The notes beneath the pieces were generated by a model. The model was not told the origin of the DNA. It saw only the letters and a program-made list of their open reading frames with translations, and ran no database searches. Positions 24,387 to 32,950 of a stretch of 64,000 nucleotides of DNA are shown one piece after another. How positions within the stretch are numbered: position 1 is the stretch's first letter; each line of letters begins with the position of its first letter. The translations under genes were made by a program, and so were the position numbers. Source of the DNA: Bacteroidota bacterium (lineage in GTDB: Bacteria; Bacteroidota; Bacteroidia; Bacteroidales; JAAUTT01). The stretch covers positions 1 through 64,000 of the forward strand of contig JAJYAG010000004.1 in the NCBI GenBank assembly GCA_021779665.1, in the 5' to 3' direction.

Positions 24387-26288
24387 CTACCGTTTGTAAT
24401 CTGATATTTTTGCCCAAAGCAATAGTGTTGAACTCACCACCACGGTTACACAGCCCGCTTCCTGGAAAATAACAGCCATAACGGGAGTAAGATATCCTAA
24501 CAATGCCAAAACTAGACCAATCACATTGTAGATGATGGAGAAAAAAATATTTAGTTTGATACGTCTTAGTACTTTTCTTGATATTTGAATAAACTCTACC
24601 AAACGAGCAAAACTTCCATCCATCAAGGTTACATCAGCGGCCTCAATAGCAATATCTGAACCTGTTCCCCCCATTACGATACCCACATCGGCAAGTGCAA
24701 GTGCTGGTGCATCATTGATTCCATCGCCAACCATTGCAACAATTCTCCCTTCATTTTTCAAAGCTTTAATTGCTGCTTGCTTATCATGGGGTAGAAGCTC
24801 TGCCTTGTAATTATCAATTCCAATCTGTTCAGCTACTGCTTTGGCAACTTTATTGTGGTCGCCGGTAAGCATAACAATGTTCTTAATGCCAAGATTTTTT
24901 AAGGAACTAATTGAATGAATAGTTTCGGGTCGAACTTCATCGGCAATGGATATAATTCCGGCAATTCCATCGTTATTAGCTATTAAAATAGTTGTACGCC
25001 CCAAATCAGACTGTTGGACAATCTTTTCCAGAGCTGACGGGCTGATTATAATATTATGTTCTTTTAGGAAATCTTCTTTACCAATCAATATTTTCTGACC
25101 ATTGTAACTGGCTTCAATCCCTTTTCCAACTTCCGATTTAAAATCATCGGGGTCAGGTATTTCAATTGATTGTGAACGGGCAATAGTTAAAATAGCTTTT
25201 GCCAAAGGATGTTCTGAATACTTTTCACCAATGGCAGCTAATTTAAGCACTTCGGCATCTGACAAACCATTTAAGCCAATAATATTCATTACTTTTGGGT
25301 GGCCAATGGTGAGAGTGCCTGTTTTGTCAACAACCAAACAATTTATTTTTCCTGCTATTTCAAAGAAGATGCCCCCTTTTATTAAAACAGCCCTGCGAGC
25401 CATATTAGCAATACCTGCTGCAACTGCTGACGGAGTGGCAATAGCAAATGCACAAGGACAGGCAACCAGCAATATAGCAACTGCTACTTTAATATCGCCA
25501 CTGAAGAAATATCCAATAACAGCCAGAACGATTACAAAGGGGAAAAACCAAGTGGTGAAACGGTCAGCAACGGTTTGTATTGGAGCCTTTGATTCTTGCG
25601 CTTCTTCAACAAGATGGACAATTTTAGCAAGGGTAGTTTCTTTGCCTACTTTTGAGGTTTGAATTTCCAGTCTTCCACTTTCGTTTAATGTTCCGGCAAA
25701 TACTTCATTGCCTTTGAATTTCTCAACCGGAATAGACTCGCCTGTAATCGGAGCCTGATTGACCGATGCACTCCCCGCAATAACGATACCATCTACAGGA
25801 ATGCGTTCACCGGGTCTTACAACTACAACATCACCTGTTTGTAATTTGCTTACTTCAACGGATATTTCGACATCACCCTGTTTAACATTTGCTTTGGCTG
25901 GCGTTAAATCAAGTAAGCCACTTATGCTCTTTCTCGTTTTGTCAAGAGTGTAGGCTTCTAATGAACCTACTATAGCCATGATAAGTATAATCACTGCCGC
26001 AGGTAAAAATTCGCCGACTGCCACTGTAACAATTATAGCAAATGTCACAAAGACATTCACCGTTATCTTACGGTTAAATGCATCGCGAAAGCCAGCCCGA
26101 AAACGCTGATAACCCCCGAAAATTGTTGCCAATACTGCCAGTACGATATATAAATAGGGATGAAATATTTCAAAATGCTTAAAAAGCCATGCCCCCAATG
26201 TTAAAAGACCAACTATAATAGGTGCAATTGCAAATACTATAATCTCTTGAAAAGAATAGTTTGCTTTATTTGTAGCCTTTGTATTCAT
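24387..26288 (-). CDS. P1B-type heavy-metal translocating ATPase
   Basis: A 633-residue efflux pump without an N-terminal HMA domain. The TGES actuator loop is near 182, the ion-binding CPC lies at 277-279 (VACPCAFAIATP), and the phosphorylated Asp321 is in DKTGTLT. The SEHPLAKA motif and GDGINDAPALALADVGI hinge complete the set. CPC pumps export soft metals; Zn/Cd/Pb or Cu cannot be told apart by eye. The start overlaps the stop of a 59-residue Cys-rich gene as ATGA, so that peptide may be its metal-handing partner in place of the missing HMA domain. Confidence 0.9.
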   Translation of the reverse strand: MNTKATNKANYSFQEIIVFAIAPIIVGLLTLGAWLFKHFEIFHPYLYIVLAVLATIFGGYQRFRAGFRDAFNRKITVNVFVTFAIIVTVAVGEFLPAAVIILIMAIVGSLEAYTLDKTRKSISGLLDLTPAKANVKQGDVEISVEVSKLQTGDVVVVRPGERIPVDGIVIAGSASVNQAPITGESIPVEKFKGNEVFAGTLNESGRLEIQTSKVGKETTLAKIVHLVEEAQESKAPIQTVADRFTTWFFPFVIVLAVIGYFFSGDIKVAVAILLVACPCAFAIATPSAVAAGIANMARRAVLIKGGIFFEIAGKINCLVVDKTGTLTIGHPKVMNIIGLNGLSDAEVLKLAAIGEKYSEHPLAKAILTIARSQSIEIPDPDDFKSEVGKGIEASYNGQKILIGKEDFLKEHNIIISPSALEKIVQQSDLGRTTILIANNDGIAGIISIADEVRPETIHSISSLKNLGIKNIVMLTGDHNKVAKAVAEQIGIDNYKAELLPHDKQAAIKALKNEGRIVAMVGDGINDAPALALADVGIVMGGTGSDIAIEAADVTLMDGSFARLVEFIQISRKVLRRIKLNIFFSIIYNVIGLVLALLGYLTPVMAVIFQEAGCVTVVVSSTLLLWAKISDYKR

Positions 26289-26464
26289 TTTTCGTTTGCC
26301 TTTTTTTCCTGTAGTTTCTCTTCATTATTTTGTTTTTCAGCTTCTTTTTTTGGTTCGGTGTTACATCCACACCCTGGGCCACAACCGCTACTTGACTTGT
26401 CGAAAGATTGTTTTATTAATGACCAGAGTACCTTCTTTTTTTGTTGTTTTTTATTTGCTTCCAT
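26285..26464 (-). CDS. Tiny Cys-rich protein coupled to the metal ATPase
   Basis: A 59-residue protein with a Lys-rich start (MEANKKQQKKKVLWSLIKQS), a central SSGCGPGCGCN motif at 26-35 and a charged, Lys/Glu-rich end. Its stop overlaps the ATPase start (ATGA), and it begins five bases after the acr3 stop, so it is a true operon member. The CGPGCGC motif is a likely soft-metal or arsenite ligand. A similar GCGPGCGPAGCG tail ends the lipoprotein at 31650. No named family was recognised. Confidence 0.75.
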   Translation of the reverse strand: MEANKKQQKKKVLWSLIKQSFDKSSSGCGPGCGCNTEPKKEAEKQNNEEKLQEKKANEK

Positions 26465-26469
26465 TTTTT

Positions 26470-27525
26470 TTAGTTTTTAATGACATGATTTATAAAGTAC
26501 TTGCTTCTAAATCGAAGCGCCACGTTTACAAGCAGGATAAGTACAGGGACTTCAACCAATGGGCCAATAACAGTTGCAAAAGCAGCTTGTGAATTGATAC
26601 CAAATACAGCAATAGCCACGGCAATTGCAAGTTCAAAATCGTTGCTACCGGCGGTAAAAGCCATTGTGGCTGTTTTCTCGTATCCTTCGCCCATCCATTT
26701 GGCAATAAAAAATGTTGTAAAAAACATGAAAGCAAAATAGATAGTATAAGGTATTGCTACGTGGATAACATCGAGAGGCAATGCAATAATATTTTCGCCT
26801 TTAAGCGAAAACATTACAAAAATTGTGAATAACAATGCTATGGGAGTTAACCATGACGCTTTTGAAATAAATTTTGAATAATACCAATCGCTACCCTTCC
26901 ATTTACGCAGTATTACATTGGTTATTAACCCTGCTGCAAAAGGTATTCCCAAATAAATTAAAACAGTAACAGCAATCTCGGAAATAGAAACATTTACTGC
27001 TGCCCCTTTAAAGCCGAATAATGGAGGTAAAAAAGTAATGAATATGTATGCGTAAACCGAATAAAGAAATACCTGAAAAATGGCATTAAAAGCGACTAAT
27101 CCGGCAGCCAGTTCGGTATCGCCTTTTGCAAGGTCGTTCCAAACGAGTACCATTGCTATGCAACGTGCCAACCCGACTAAAATAACACCGACCATTAAGC
27201 CCGGATAGTTGTGCAGAAAAATAATAGCCAGAAAGAACATTACCAACGGGCCAATAATCCAGTTTTGAGTGAGCGACAAGCTCAATAGTTTTAGATTTTT
27301 AAACACCAATGGTAATTTTTCGTATTTCACTTTAGCAAGTGGCGGGTACATCATTAAAACCAAACCTATTGCAATAGGGATATTGGTTGTACCTGAGCTT
27401 AGCGAATTCCAAAAACCTGAAATACCGGGCATGAAATAACCAATAATGACCCCAGCAAACATTACAAGGAAAATCCATAGTGTAAGGTATCGGTCGAAAA
27501 ATGAAAGTTGTTTTGCTGTTCCCAT
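26470..27525 (-). CDS. acr3: Arsenite efflux permease, Acr3 family
   Basis: A 351-residue membrane protein with about ten helices, from ATG 27525; an upstream TTG would add eight residues. Acr3 signatures are [36 protein letters not shown], which carries the conserved Cys needed for arsenite transport, and [20 protein letters not shown]. It exports As(III) and sometimes antimonite, driven by proton-motive force. It sits between arsM and the metal ATPase in the first ars operon. Confidence 0.93.
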   Translation of the reverse strand: MGTAKQLSFFDRYLTLWIFLVMFAGVIIGYFMPGISGFWNSLSSGTTNIPIAIGLVLMMYPPLAKVKYEKLPLVFKNLKLLSLSLTQNWIIGPLVMFFLAIIFLHNYPGLMVGVILVGLARCIAMVLVWNDLAKGDTELAAGLVAFNAIFQVFLYSVYAYIFITFLPPLFGFKGAAVNVSISEIAVTVLIYLGIPFAAGLITNVILRKWKGSDWYYSKFISKASWLTPIALLFTIFVMFSLKGENIIALPLDVIHVAIPYTIYFAFMFFTTFFIAKWMGEGYEKTATMAFTAGSNDFELAIAVAIAVFGINSQAAFATVIGPLVEVPVLILLVNVALRFRSKYFINHVIKN

Positions 27526-27581
27526 AATATTAATTTGAAAAGTTGACAATTTGAGAATTTGAAAATTGGATAGTTTGGAAA

Positions 27582-28373
27582 TTATATTTTATAACCAGAT
27601 ACTGTAATGCTGAAAATGCCTGTATCTCCGCTTTTAAAACTTGCACTTTCTTCTTTGGAAATGTGTTTTTCAAGAATATCGAGCGGAACTGAAATTTCCT
27701 TTTGTTTGTGTATTGTTACGTTTTTGAAACCTTGCTTATTAATAATTTCAAGGTATTCATCAATTCCGACAGCCCCCGAAACGCAACCAACATACATTTC
27801 AGCATCCTTACGTAAATTTTCGGGTAAACTGCCTTTAAGAACTACATCGGAAACACAAAAATGGCCATTGGGTTTTAATACCCGTATAATTTGGGCAAAG
27901 GCTTTATTTTTATCGGGTACTAAGTTTAATACACAATTAGAAACCACAACATCGAAGTTATTATCGGGTAATGGCATTTCTTCAATATCGCCTTTTATAA
28001 ATTCAATGTTTGCATATCCGAGCTTTTTAGCGTTTTCAATAGCCTTGGCAACCATAGCGTCAGTAAAATCCAGACCCGTAACTTTGCCAGATTCTCCCAC
28101 AATAGCCCGTGCAACAAAACAATCATTTCCAGCGCCACTTCCAAGGTCGAGAACATGGTCGCCTTTATTTATTGCAGCAAATTGAGTAGGAATACCACAG
28201 CCCAAACCCAAATCAGCATCAGGGTTATGACCTTCAATATTTTTGTATTCATCACCAATCATGCTAATTTCTAACTCGCCACAACAGCTTGAATTACCAC
28301 AGCAAGATGTTGATTGCTTGGCAATTTCGCTGTATTTTTCTTTAACAACCAGTTTTAAATCTTCTGGTTTCAT
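27582..28373 (-). CDS. arsM: Arsenite S-adenosylmethionine methyltransferase ArsM
   Basis: A 263-residue SAM methyltransferase that turns arsenite into methylated, partly volatile arsenicals. The N-terminus has the Cys pairs [11 protein letters not shown], and the SAM loop is [15 protein letters not shown] near 71-85. The conserved Cys residues in [12 protein letters not shown] and [11 protein letters not shown] match the As(III) ligands of the family. Its start overlaps the arsC stop (ATGA). Methylated products could then be handled by the ArsP/ArsG-type genes elsewhere in the island. Confidence 0.92.
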   Translation of the reverse strand: MKPEDLKLVVKEKYSEIAKQSTSCCGNSSCCGELEISMIGDEYKNIEGHNPDADLGLGCGIPTQFAAINKGDHVLDLGSGAGNDCFVARAIVGESGKVTGLDFTDAMVAKAIENAKKLGYANIEFIKGDIEEMPLPDNNFDVVVSNCVLNLVPDKNKAFAQIIRVLKPNGHFCVSDVVLKGSLPENLRKDAEMYVGCVSGAVGIDEYLEIINKQGFKNVTIHKQKEISVPLDILEKHISKEESASFKSGDTGIFSITVSGYKI

Positions 28374-28795
28374 AATTGTGGTTTAATTTGTTCAACATAG
28401 AATTTGTAAAAACCTTCTTTTATTTCGTCCCGTACCCTGTGAAATTCGCTCCAAATGTATTCGTCTGTACCGGTAACGTGTGAAGGGTCGTCAAAGCCAA
28501 TGTGTAAGCGGTGTTTTACTTTGCCCAAAAATGCCGGACAATTTTCATTTGCGCCACCGCAAACGGTAATTACATAATCCCATTCTTCGCCTAAATACAT
28601 ATCGACTGAATCGGAAGTGTGGTGGCTAATATCTATTCCGGCTTCTTTCATAACCTGAACTGCTTTTTGATTGAGTTTGCCTGATGCTTCGGTTCCTGCT
28701 GAACAAACTGTAATGTTTTTGTCGAACGATTGTAAAAAGCCGTGAGCCATTTGGCTGCGGCAACTGTTTCCTGTGCATAAAATCAATACTTTCAT
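28370..28795 (-). CDS. arsC: Arsenate reductase ArsC, LMW-phosphatase/thioredoxin type
   Basis: A 141-residue enzyme reducing As(V) to As(III). The phosphatase-like loop CTGNSCR at residues 7-13 begins with the catalytic Cys. The resolving Cys are in VCGGANENCP near 79-86, and the general acid is in HIGFDDPSH. It receives electrons from thioredoxin. It lies second in the operon arsR-arsC-arsM-acr3-Cys peptide-ATPase-hesB. A second, divergent arsC lies at 37167. Confidence 0.92.
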   Translation of the reverse strand: MKVLILCTGNSCRSQMAHGFLQSFDKNITVCSAGTEASGKLNQKAVQVMKEAGIDISHHTSDSVDMYLGEEWDYVITVCGGANENCPAFLGKVKHRLHIGFDDPSHVTGTDEYIWSEFHRVRDEIKEGFYKFYVEQIKPQL

Positions 28796-28832
28796 ACTTT
28801 TTAACTTTTTTTTATTCTCTGAAATCCAAAAA

Positions 28833-29165
28833 TTAACAGCATTTGTCGTTACAACAGTCTATCTTACTTAAAAAATCATCTATTATGATTTTCATTTTTT
28901 CCACAATTGCCGGGTTTAAACAGTAATTTGTCTTAACCCCTTCAACAGTTCCAACAATCAGCCCAATCTTCTTCAGTTCAGTTAAATGCTGATTAACAGT
29001 AGTGCGACTAAGGGGCAATTCTTCAGATATATCTCCGGTTATGCAAGTTTTCTTTTCGGAGAGATACTGAATTATCTGCAACCTGGCTGGATGCGCAAAC
29101 GCTTTAAAAAATTCTGCGGTTTGCTGTAATTGCTTATTAAACAATTCTGTTTTTGCAAATGCCAT
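28833..29165 (-). CDS. arsR: ArsR-family repressor 1
   Basis: A 110-residue winged-helix repressor, first gene of the main ars operon. The fold markers are AHPARLQIIQYL, TGDISEELPLSRTTVNQHL and the wing residues TVEGVKTNYCLNP. Metalloid ligands are likely Cys41 in KTCITG, the YC Cys, and a C-terminal CCNDKCC cluster. Two 20-bp operator dyads lie just upstream (29177-29196 and 29205-29224), so autoregulation and As(III) derepression are expected. Confidence 0.92.
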   Translation of the reverse strand: MAFAKTELFNKQLQQTAEFFKAFAHPARLQIIQYLSEKKTCITGDISEELPLSRTTVNQHLTELKKIGLIVGTVEGVKTNYCLNPAIVEKMKIIIDDFLSKIDCCNDKCC

Positions 29166-29176
29166 AGCTAAATATA

Positions 29177-29224
29177 TTGACGTAAATATACGTTATATTT
29201 TATTATGACGCAAACATTCGACAT
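29177..29224 (-). promoter_or_regulatory. Twin ArsR operator dyads (class 1) before the main ars operon
   Basis: Two sites follow the pattern ATGWYGTA-N4-TACGWCAT: TTGACGTAAATATACGTTAT at 29177-29196 and ATGACGCAAACATTCGACAT at 29205-29224. Their centres are 28 bases apart, which puts them near the same helix face. The same motif occurs singly at 32894, 36974 and 38824. Confidence 0.7.
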
Positions 29225-29246
29225 ATAAATATGTATTTCATTTCGT

Positions 29247-29642
29247 CTATTTTTTAGCGACTACATTGCCCTTTATTGTTAGAACAACGGTTGCGTTTTT
29301 AGCATTGGAGTTCACCGTAATTGTTTTAGAAAAAGTACCGACAGAGTTTGTGTTGTATTTCACTTTGATAACACCCGTTTTACCAGCAGGTATTGGTTCT
29401 TTAGGCCAATCGGGTACAGTGCAGCCACATGAAGCATTTACATTGCTCAATATTAATGGTTCTTTAGCTTTGTTGGTAAATTTAAACTCGCAATTACCAT
29501 CAGCCCCTTGAGTAATAGTACCATAGTCATGAGTTGTTTTAACGAAAATGATGGAATCATTTGTTGTGTTTTGTTTTTCTTGGGCAAATAAACCTAAAGT
29601 TACGAAACACAGGATGAAAACTATAAATACTGACTTTTTCAT
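29247..29642 (-). CDS. Secreted DUF1573 protein
   Basis: A 131-residue exported protein with a signal peptide (VFIVFILCFVTLGLFAQ) and one DUF1573 Ig-like domain: HDYGTITQGADGNCEFKFTN, then NVNASCGCTVPDWPKEPI and GVIKVKYNTNSVG. DUF1573 domains are common in the Bacteroidota periplasm, and their conserved Cys pair (CGC) may bind metal or form a disulfide. It is the last gene of the operon starting at arsR2 (32878), after the ABC exporter. Its specific job here is unknown. Confidence 0.8.
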   Translation of the reverse strand: MKKSVFIVFILCFVTLGLFAQEKQNTTNDSIIFVKTTHDYGTITQGADGNCEFKFTNKAKEPLILSNVNASCGCTVPDWPKEPIPAGKTGVIKVKYNTNSVGTFSKTITVNSNAKNATVVLTIKGNVVAKK

Positions 29643-29655
29643 AATATTTGAGTTT

Positions 29656-30357
29656 TTAATTTATTTGTTCAGCAATTACATTACTTACATGAGTATGTAA
29701 TTTGCCATTTTTCATTTGAATTTTAGTATTCCCATATTCGGCAGCCATAGGACTATGTGTAACCATAACAATTGTTGTATTGTGGTTTTGGTTAATTTCT
29801 TTCAAAACACCCAGTATTTCTTCGGATAAACCGGGGTCAAGGTTGCCCGTTGGTTCGTCAGCAAGTAATAAGTCGGGATTGTTAGCCAAAGCCCGTGCGA
29901 TAGCAACACGTTGCTGTTGACCTGCCGAAAGCTCTTTAGGGTAATGCGTGGTACGGTCATCTAAACCAACCCATTCCAATAGTTCCAACGCTCCTTTTCT
30001 GTTTTTAGCTTTATCGCTGTTTTTAACATTGAGCGCAATCATAATGTTTTCCACGGCAGTAAGGTAAGGGATAAGAGCGAAGCTCTGCATTACAAACCCA
30101 ACATGGTTGCTGCGGAAATTAGCAAGTTCTTCTTCTTTATGCAGGTTTATTTCGTTGCCATTATAGACCATTTTACCCGATGTAGGGCGCAATAGGCCGC
30201 CCAGCATTAACAACAGGGTTGTTTTGCCCGAACCCGAAGCCCCGGTAATGGTTACAAACGAACCTTTTGGTATGTCGAGTGAAAGGTTATCAACCGCATT
30301 GATGGCTCCATCGTGGCGTTGATAAGTTTTCGTGAGATTTTTTATTTGTATCAGCAT
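29656..30357 (-). CDS. ABC transporter ATP-binding protein (MacB/LolD type)
   Basis: A 233-residue ATPase with Walker A GASGSGKTT near 39-47, signature LSAGQQQRVAIARAL near 143-157 and Walker B DLLLADEPTGNLD. The sequence class is that of LolD/MacB, which pair with FtsX-like permeases. It lies 38 bases after the permease gene at 30396. In this arsR-led operon it probably powers movement of the neighbouring lipoprotein or a metal-related substrate across the cell envelope. Confidence 0.85.
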   Translation of the reverse strand: MLIQIKNLTKTYQRHDGAINAVDNLSLDIPKGSFVTITGASGSGKTTLLLMLGGLLRPTSGKMVYNGNEINLHKEEELANFRSNHVGFVMQSFALIPYLTAVENIMIALNVKNSDKAKNRKGALELLEWVGLDDRTTHYPKELSAGQQQRVAIARALANNPDLLLADEPTGNLDPGLSEEILGVLKEINQNHNTTIVMVTHSPMAAEYGNTKIQMKNGKLHTHVSNVIAEQIN

Positions 30358-30395
30358 ATTTTTTATTTGAAGATGAGTTAATTTGAAAATAATAT

Positions 30396-31604
30396 TTAAT
30401 CTTCTTGCATATTTGAAAAAGGTTCTATTTTACCGGCCAGGTATGCAGGAATGAGAGAACCTATTATCGAAATTAAAATTGCAACAACAATAGAGTAAAA
30501 GAAGTACATATAAATAGGGTTTACTGCGATTCCGGAAAATTGTGGCCCCAGCCACATAGCGCTTAAAGTACCCAAAATATAACCGGCAATGCCACCCACT
30601 AAGCCCATTAAAAGAGCTTTAAGTACAAGAATGTAATAAATATATTGTTTGTGGTAGCCAATCATACGGAGAATTCCTATTTCTTTTCGGCGTTCGTTAA
30701 CATTACCCCAGATATAATTACCAATAGAAATACCGCCGACAAAAACAATGATAATTAGAAATACCAACGATATTTTACTCATCAACTTGTTATTTTCAAT
30801 TTGGGTAGAAACTATCTGGCCGATAGTAGTAATACGCGTGTCGGGCAAAACATTACGAAGTTTCCCTAAAAGGCCTTCAGATATTGCGCTGCAACAGCCC
30901 ATAATTTCGATAGCACTGATTTGTTCGCCAGTTCCTAAAAGAGCCTGAACGGTATGCAAGTTTGCAAATACACGGTCGTCATCGACAGTGCCGGTTTCGG
31001 GTAATAACTTAGCAACAGTGAACTCTTTGTCCATTATGGTTAGCTTACTACCTTCTTTTAATTTGAGCCTCGAAGCAATACCAGAACCAATAAAGCAATC
31101 GTTATTTGCTAATGTATCAATCCCTTTTCGTTGCAGTTTTGCATCGGCATATTTTTGGGGACCCGATGGAGCACAGCTTGCGGCTGCCTGTTGACCTTGT
31201 ATTCCGCCTCTTTGCCATATAGGTTTCGATGCAATTTCACTTTTAGGTAAAATTCCGGTAAGTACAATGTTTTCGTTTCCAACCTTAATCCTACGGGTTA
31301 GTTTTGGAGATATATTATCGACACCGGGAATGGTAGATGTTACCAATTTTTCCACGTAATCTTCGGGGAATGTAGAAGCGTCAATGTCAGCGGCGTAATA
31401 ATTGTCAACGCTTGAGGACTGCGGTAATACAAGAATATTTGCCCCTAAATTGTCAAGATTCACGGCTACAGCTTTTTCCGATACAACCGAAAATGAACGG
31501 ATACCTACAATTACGCCAATTCCCAGCGTTATAGCTAATAAACCCGAAACAAGCTGCGATTTTCGGTGCCAGAGTTCTTTTAATGTTAAATCTGTTAATC
31601 TCAT
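30396..31604 (-). CDS. ABC transporter permease, FtsX/MacB-like
   Basis: A 402-residue permease from ATG 31604. It has an N-terminal helix (GLLAITLGIGVIVGIRSF), a large periplasmic MacB-PCD domain, and three C-terminal helices ending in the FtsX pattern (IWGNVNERRKEIGILRMIGY). The periplasmic part has Cys residues in AAASCAPSG and IEIMGCCSAI, unusual for this family and possibly metal ligands. It is the partner of the ATPase at 29656 and the lipoprotein at 31650. The substrate is unknown. Confidence 0.82.
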   Translation of the reverse strand: MRLTDLTLKELWHRKSQLVSGLLAITLGIGVIVGIRSFSVVSEKAVAVNLDNLGANILVLPQSSSVDNYYAADIDASTFPEDYVEKLVTSTIPGVDNISPKLTRRIKVGNENIVLTGILPKSEIASKPIWQRGGIQGQQAAASCAPSGPQKYADAKLQRKGIDTLANNDCFIGSGIASRLKLKEGSKLTIMDKEFTVAKLLPETGTVDDDRVFANLHTVQALLGTGEQISAIEIMGCCSAISEGLLGKLRNVLPDTRITTIGQIVSTQIENNKLMSKISLVFLIIIVFVGGISIGNYIWGNVNERRKEIGILRMIGYHKQYIYYILVLKALLMGLVGGIAGYILGTLSAMWLGPQFSGIAVNPIYMYFFYSIVVAILISIIGSLIPAYLAGKIEPFSNMQED

Positions 31605-31649
31605 AACTATTAATTTAAAAATTTGAAAATGAGTCAATTTGAAAATGGA

Positions 31650-32492
31650 TTATCTACCGCAACCAGCTGGGCCGCAACCTGGGCCGCAACCACCTCTGAC
31701 AGGTGTTTTGGCTGCTGCAACTAATTTTGCTGCATCGGGTACAGTTGTTGATGTGCCAGCTACCTGTCCTTGTTTGTTAATAACTACAGTTACGGATGCT
31801 TTAGTCGATAATTTATCAATACGAAGTTGGTTCATAAAACCATTTTCTTTGCTGTCGTCCATATCAACTTCAACAAACACGGCTTCGTTATTTAATTTAG
31901 CAACAGCATCTTTTGCAATTTTTATTACTTCTGTTCTATCAACAAACGATTTTTTGGTGAATACAACAATTGCATGTTTGCTGCTGGCAATTGCTGCATA
32001 TACTTCTTCCAGTTTTGGAGATGGAACAAGAGCTGCAATGTTTTCGGCAGTTGCTTGAGCAAGAACATAGCCACCTGTTGGTTGACCTTTTGAAGAAATA
32101 ACCAATATGAGAGGAATTGGCGCTCCTGCTAACCGCCATTCAGCTACCAATGAAGCGTTAGCTGCATCATCGCGGTTCATTTGAATAACAATTGCATTTT
32201 TATAAATGCCATTAGCACCTTTGGCTATTGTTGTAGCTTTATCGGTGTCGGTTGCGCCCGTTCCGGTTACAACTACAAAAACTGCTTTCCCTGCTTTTTT
32301 TGCTTTGTCGAGTTCAGTTTGCACACCTGATGTCCCTTTTTGTACAGGCTGTTGCGTAGCTTCTGTTTTTTGCTGAGCATTATTGTTCGCATCAACCTTG
32401 TTATTTGCAGCGTTTGGATTGCTACATGCATTGAATGTTACTGCATTTACCAGAAGCAGTGTTAAAAGCTGCCATTTTTTTAAAATTGTCAT
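31650..32492 (-). CDS. Lipoprotein with tandem thioredoxin-like domains and a Cys-rich tail
   Basis: A 280-residue protein from ATG 32492. It has a signal peptide and lipobox (LLLVNAVTFNACSNPN), a linker rich in Asn, Gln and Ala, then two thioredoxin-fold-like units without CxxC (KAVFVVVTGTGATD and HAIVVFTKKSFVD starts). The C-terminus GGCGPGCGPAGCGR is a probable metal-binding tail, echoing the 59-residue peptide at 26285. It is second in the arsR2 operon and adjacent to the ABC permease. It may capture metalloid in the periplasm for that exporter; this is inference. Confidence 0.65.
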   Translation of the reverse strand: MTILKKWQLLTLLLVNAVTFNACSNPNAANNKVDANNNAQQKTEATQQPVQKGTSGVQTELDKAKKAGKAVFVVVTGTGATDTDKATTIAKGANGIYKNAIVIQMNRDDAANASLVAEWRLAGAPIPLILVISSKGQPTGGYVLAQATAENIAALVPSPKLEEVYAAIASSKHAIVVFTKKSFVDRTEVIKIAKDAVAKLNNEAVFVEVDMDDSKENGFMNQLRIDKLSTKASVTVVINKQGQVAGTSTTVPDAAKLVAAAKTPVRGGCGPGCGPAGCGR

Positions 32493-32548
32493 GTTCCAAT
32501 TGTTTAAGTGGTTAAAAAATCTATTTTTGAATTTGATACAGAGAGACT

Positions 32549-32878
32549 TTAGAGAATACAATCCACCCGACTTGACTTTATGGGTTCAAAGAAACTGTTG
32601 AACAGTTGTAATTTTTTTTCAATTAAGGGATTGCAAAGGCAATAATTAATTTTTAACCCGTCAATTGTGCCTTGGATTAAACCTAAATCTTTGAGTTCTT
32701 TCAGGTGTTGCGAAACAGTAGTTCTGCTTAATGGCAGATAGTCTGAAATATCACCGGATATGCAGGTTTTTGTTTCAGCTAAATGTTTTAAAATAGCTAA
32801 ACGTGCAGGATGCGAAATAGCTTTAGCAAATTTTGCAAGCTCTTGTAATGATTCGTCGAAATTTTCAGCTTTGTTCAT
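32549..32878 (-). CDS. ArsR-family repressor 2
   Basis: A 109-residue winged-helix repressor (SHPARLAILKHLAETKTCIS, GDISDYLPLSRTTVSQHLKE). The likely metalloid ligands are Cys in KTCISGD, YCLCNP near the wing and a C-terminal VDCIL. It heads an operon with the Cys-tailed lipoprotein, the ABC exporter and the DUF1573 protein, and has a class 1 operator at 32894-32913. It is closely related to repressors 3 and 4. Confidence 0.9.
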   Translation of the reverse strand: MNKAENFDESLQELAKFAKAISHPARLAILKHLAETKTCISGDISDYLPLSRTTVSQHLKELKDLGLIQGTIDGLKINYCLCNPLIEKKLQLFNSFFEPIKSSRVDCIL

Positions 32879-32893
32879 AGTTAATTATATCTA

Positions 32894-32913
32894 ATGATGT
32901 AAACATACGACAT
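32894..32913 (-). promoter_or_regulatory. ArsR operator dyad (class 1) before arsR2
   Basis: ATGATGTAAACATACGACAT fits ATGWYGTA-N4-TACGWCAT and lies 16 bases upstream of the arsR2 start. The flanking ACAATG on the minus strand is shared with the site at 36974. Confidence 0.68.
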
Positions 32914-32950
32914 TGTTTTGATGTAAAAAGTTAAAACATGTTAATTTTTA

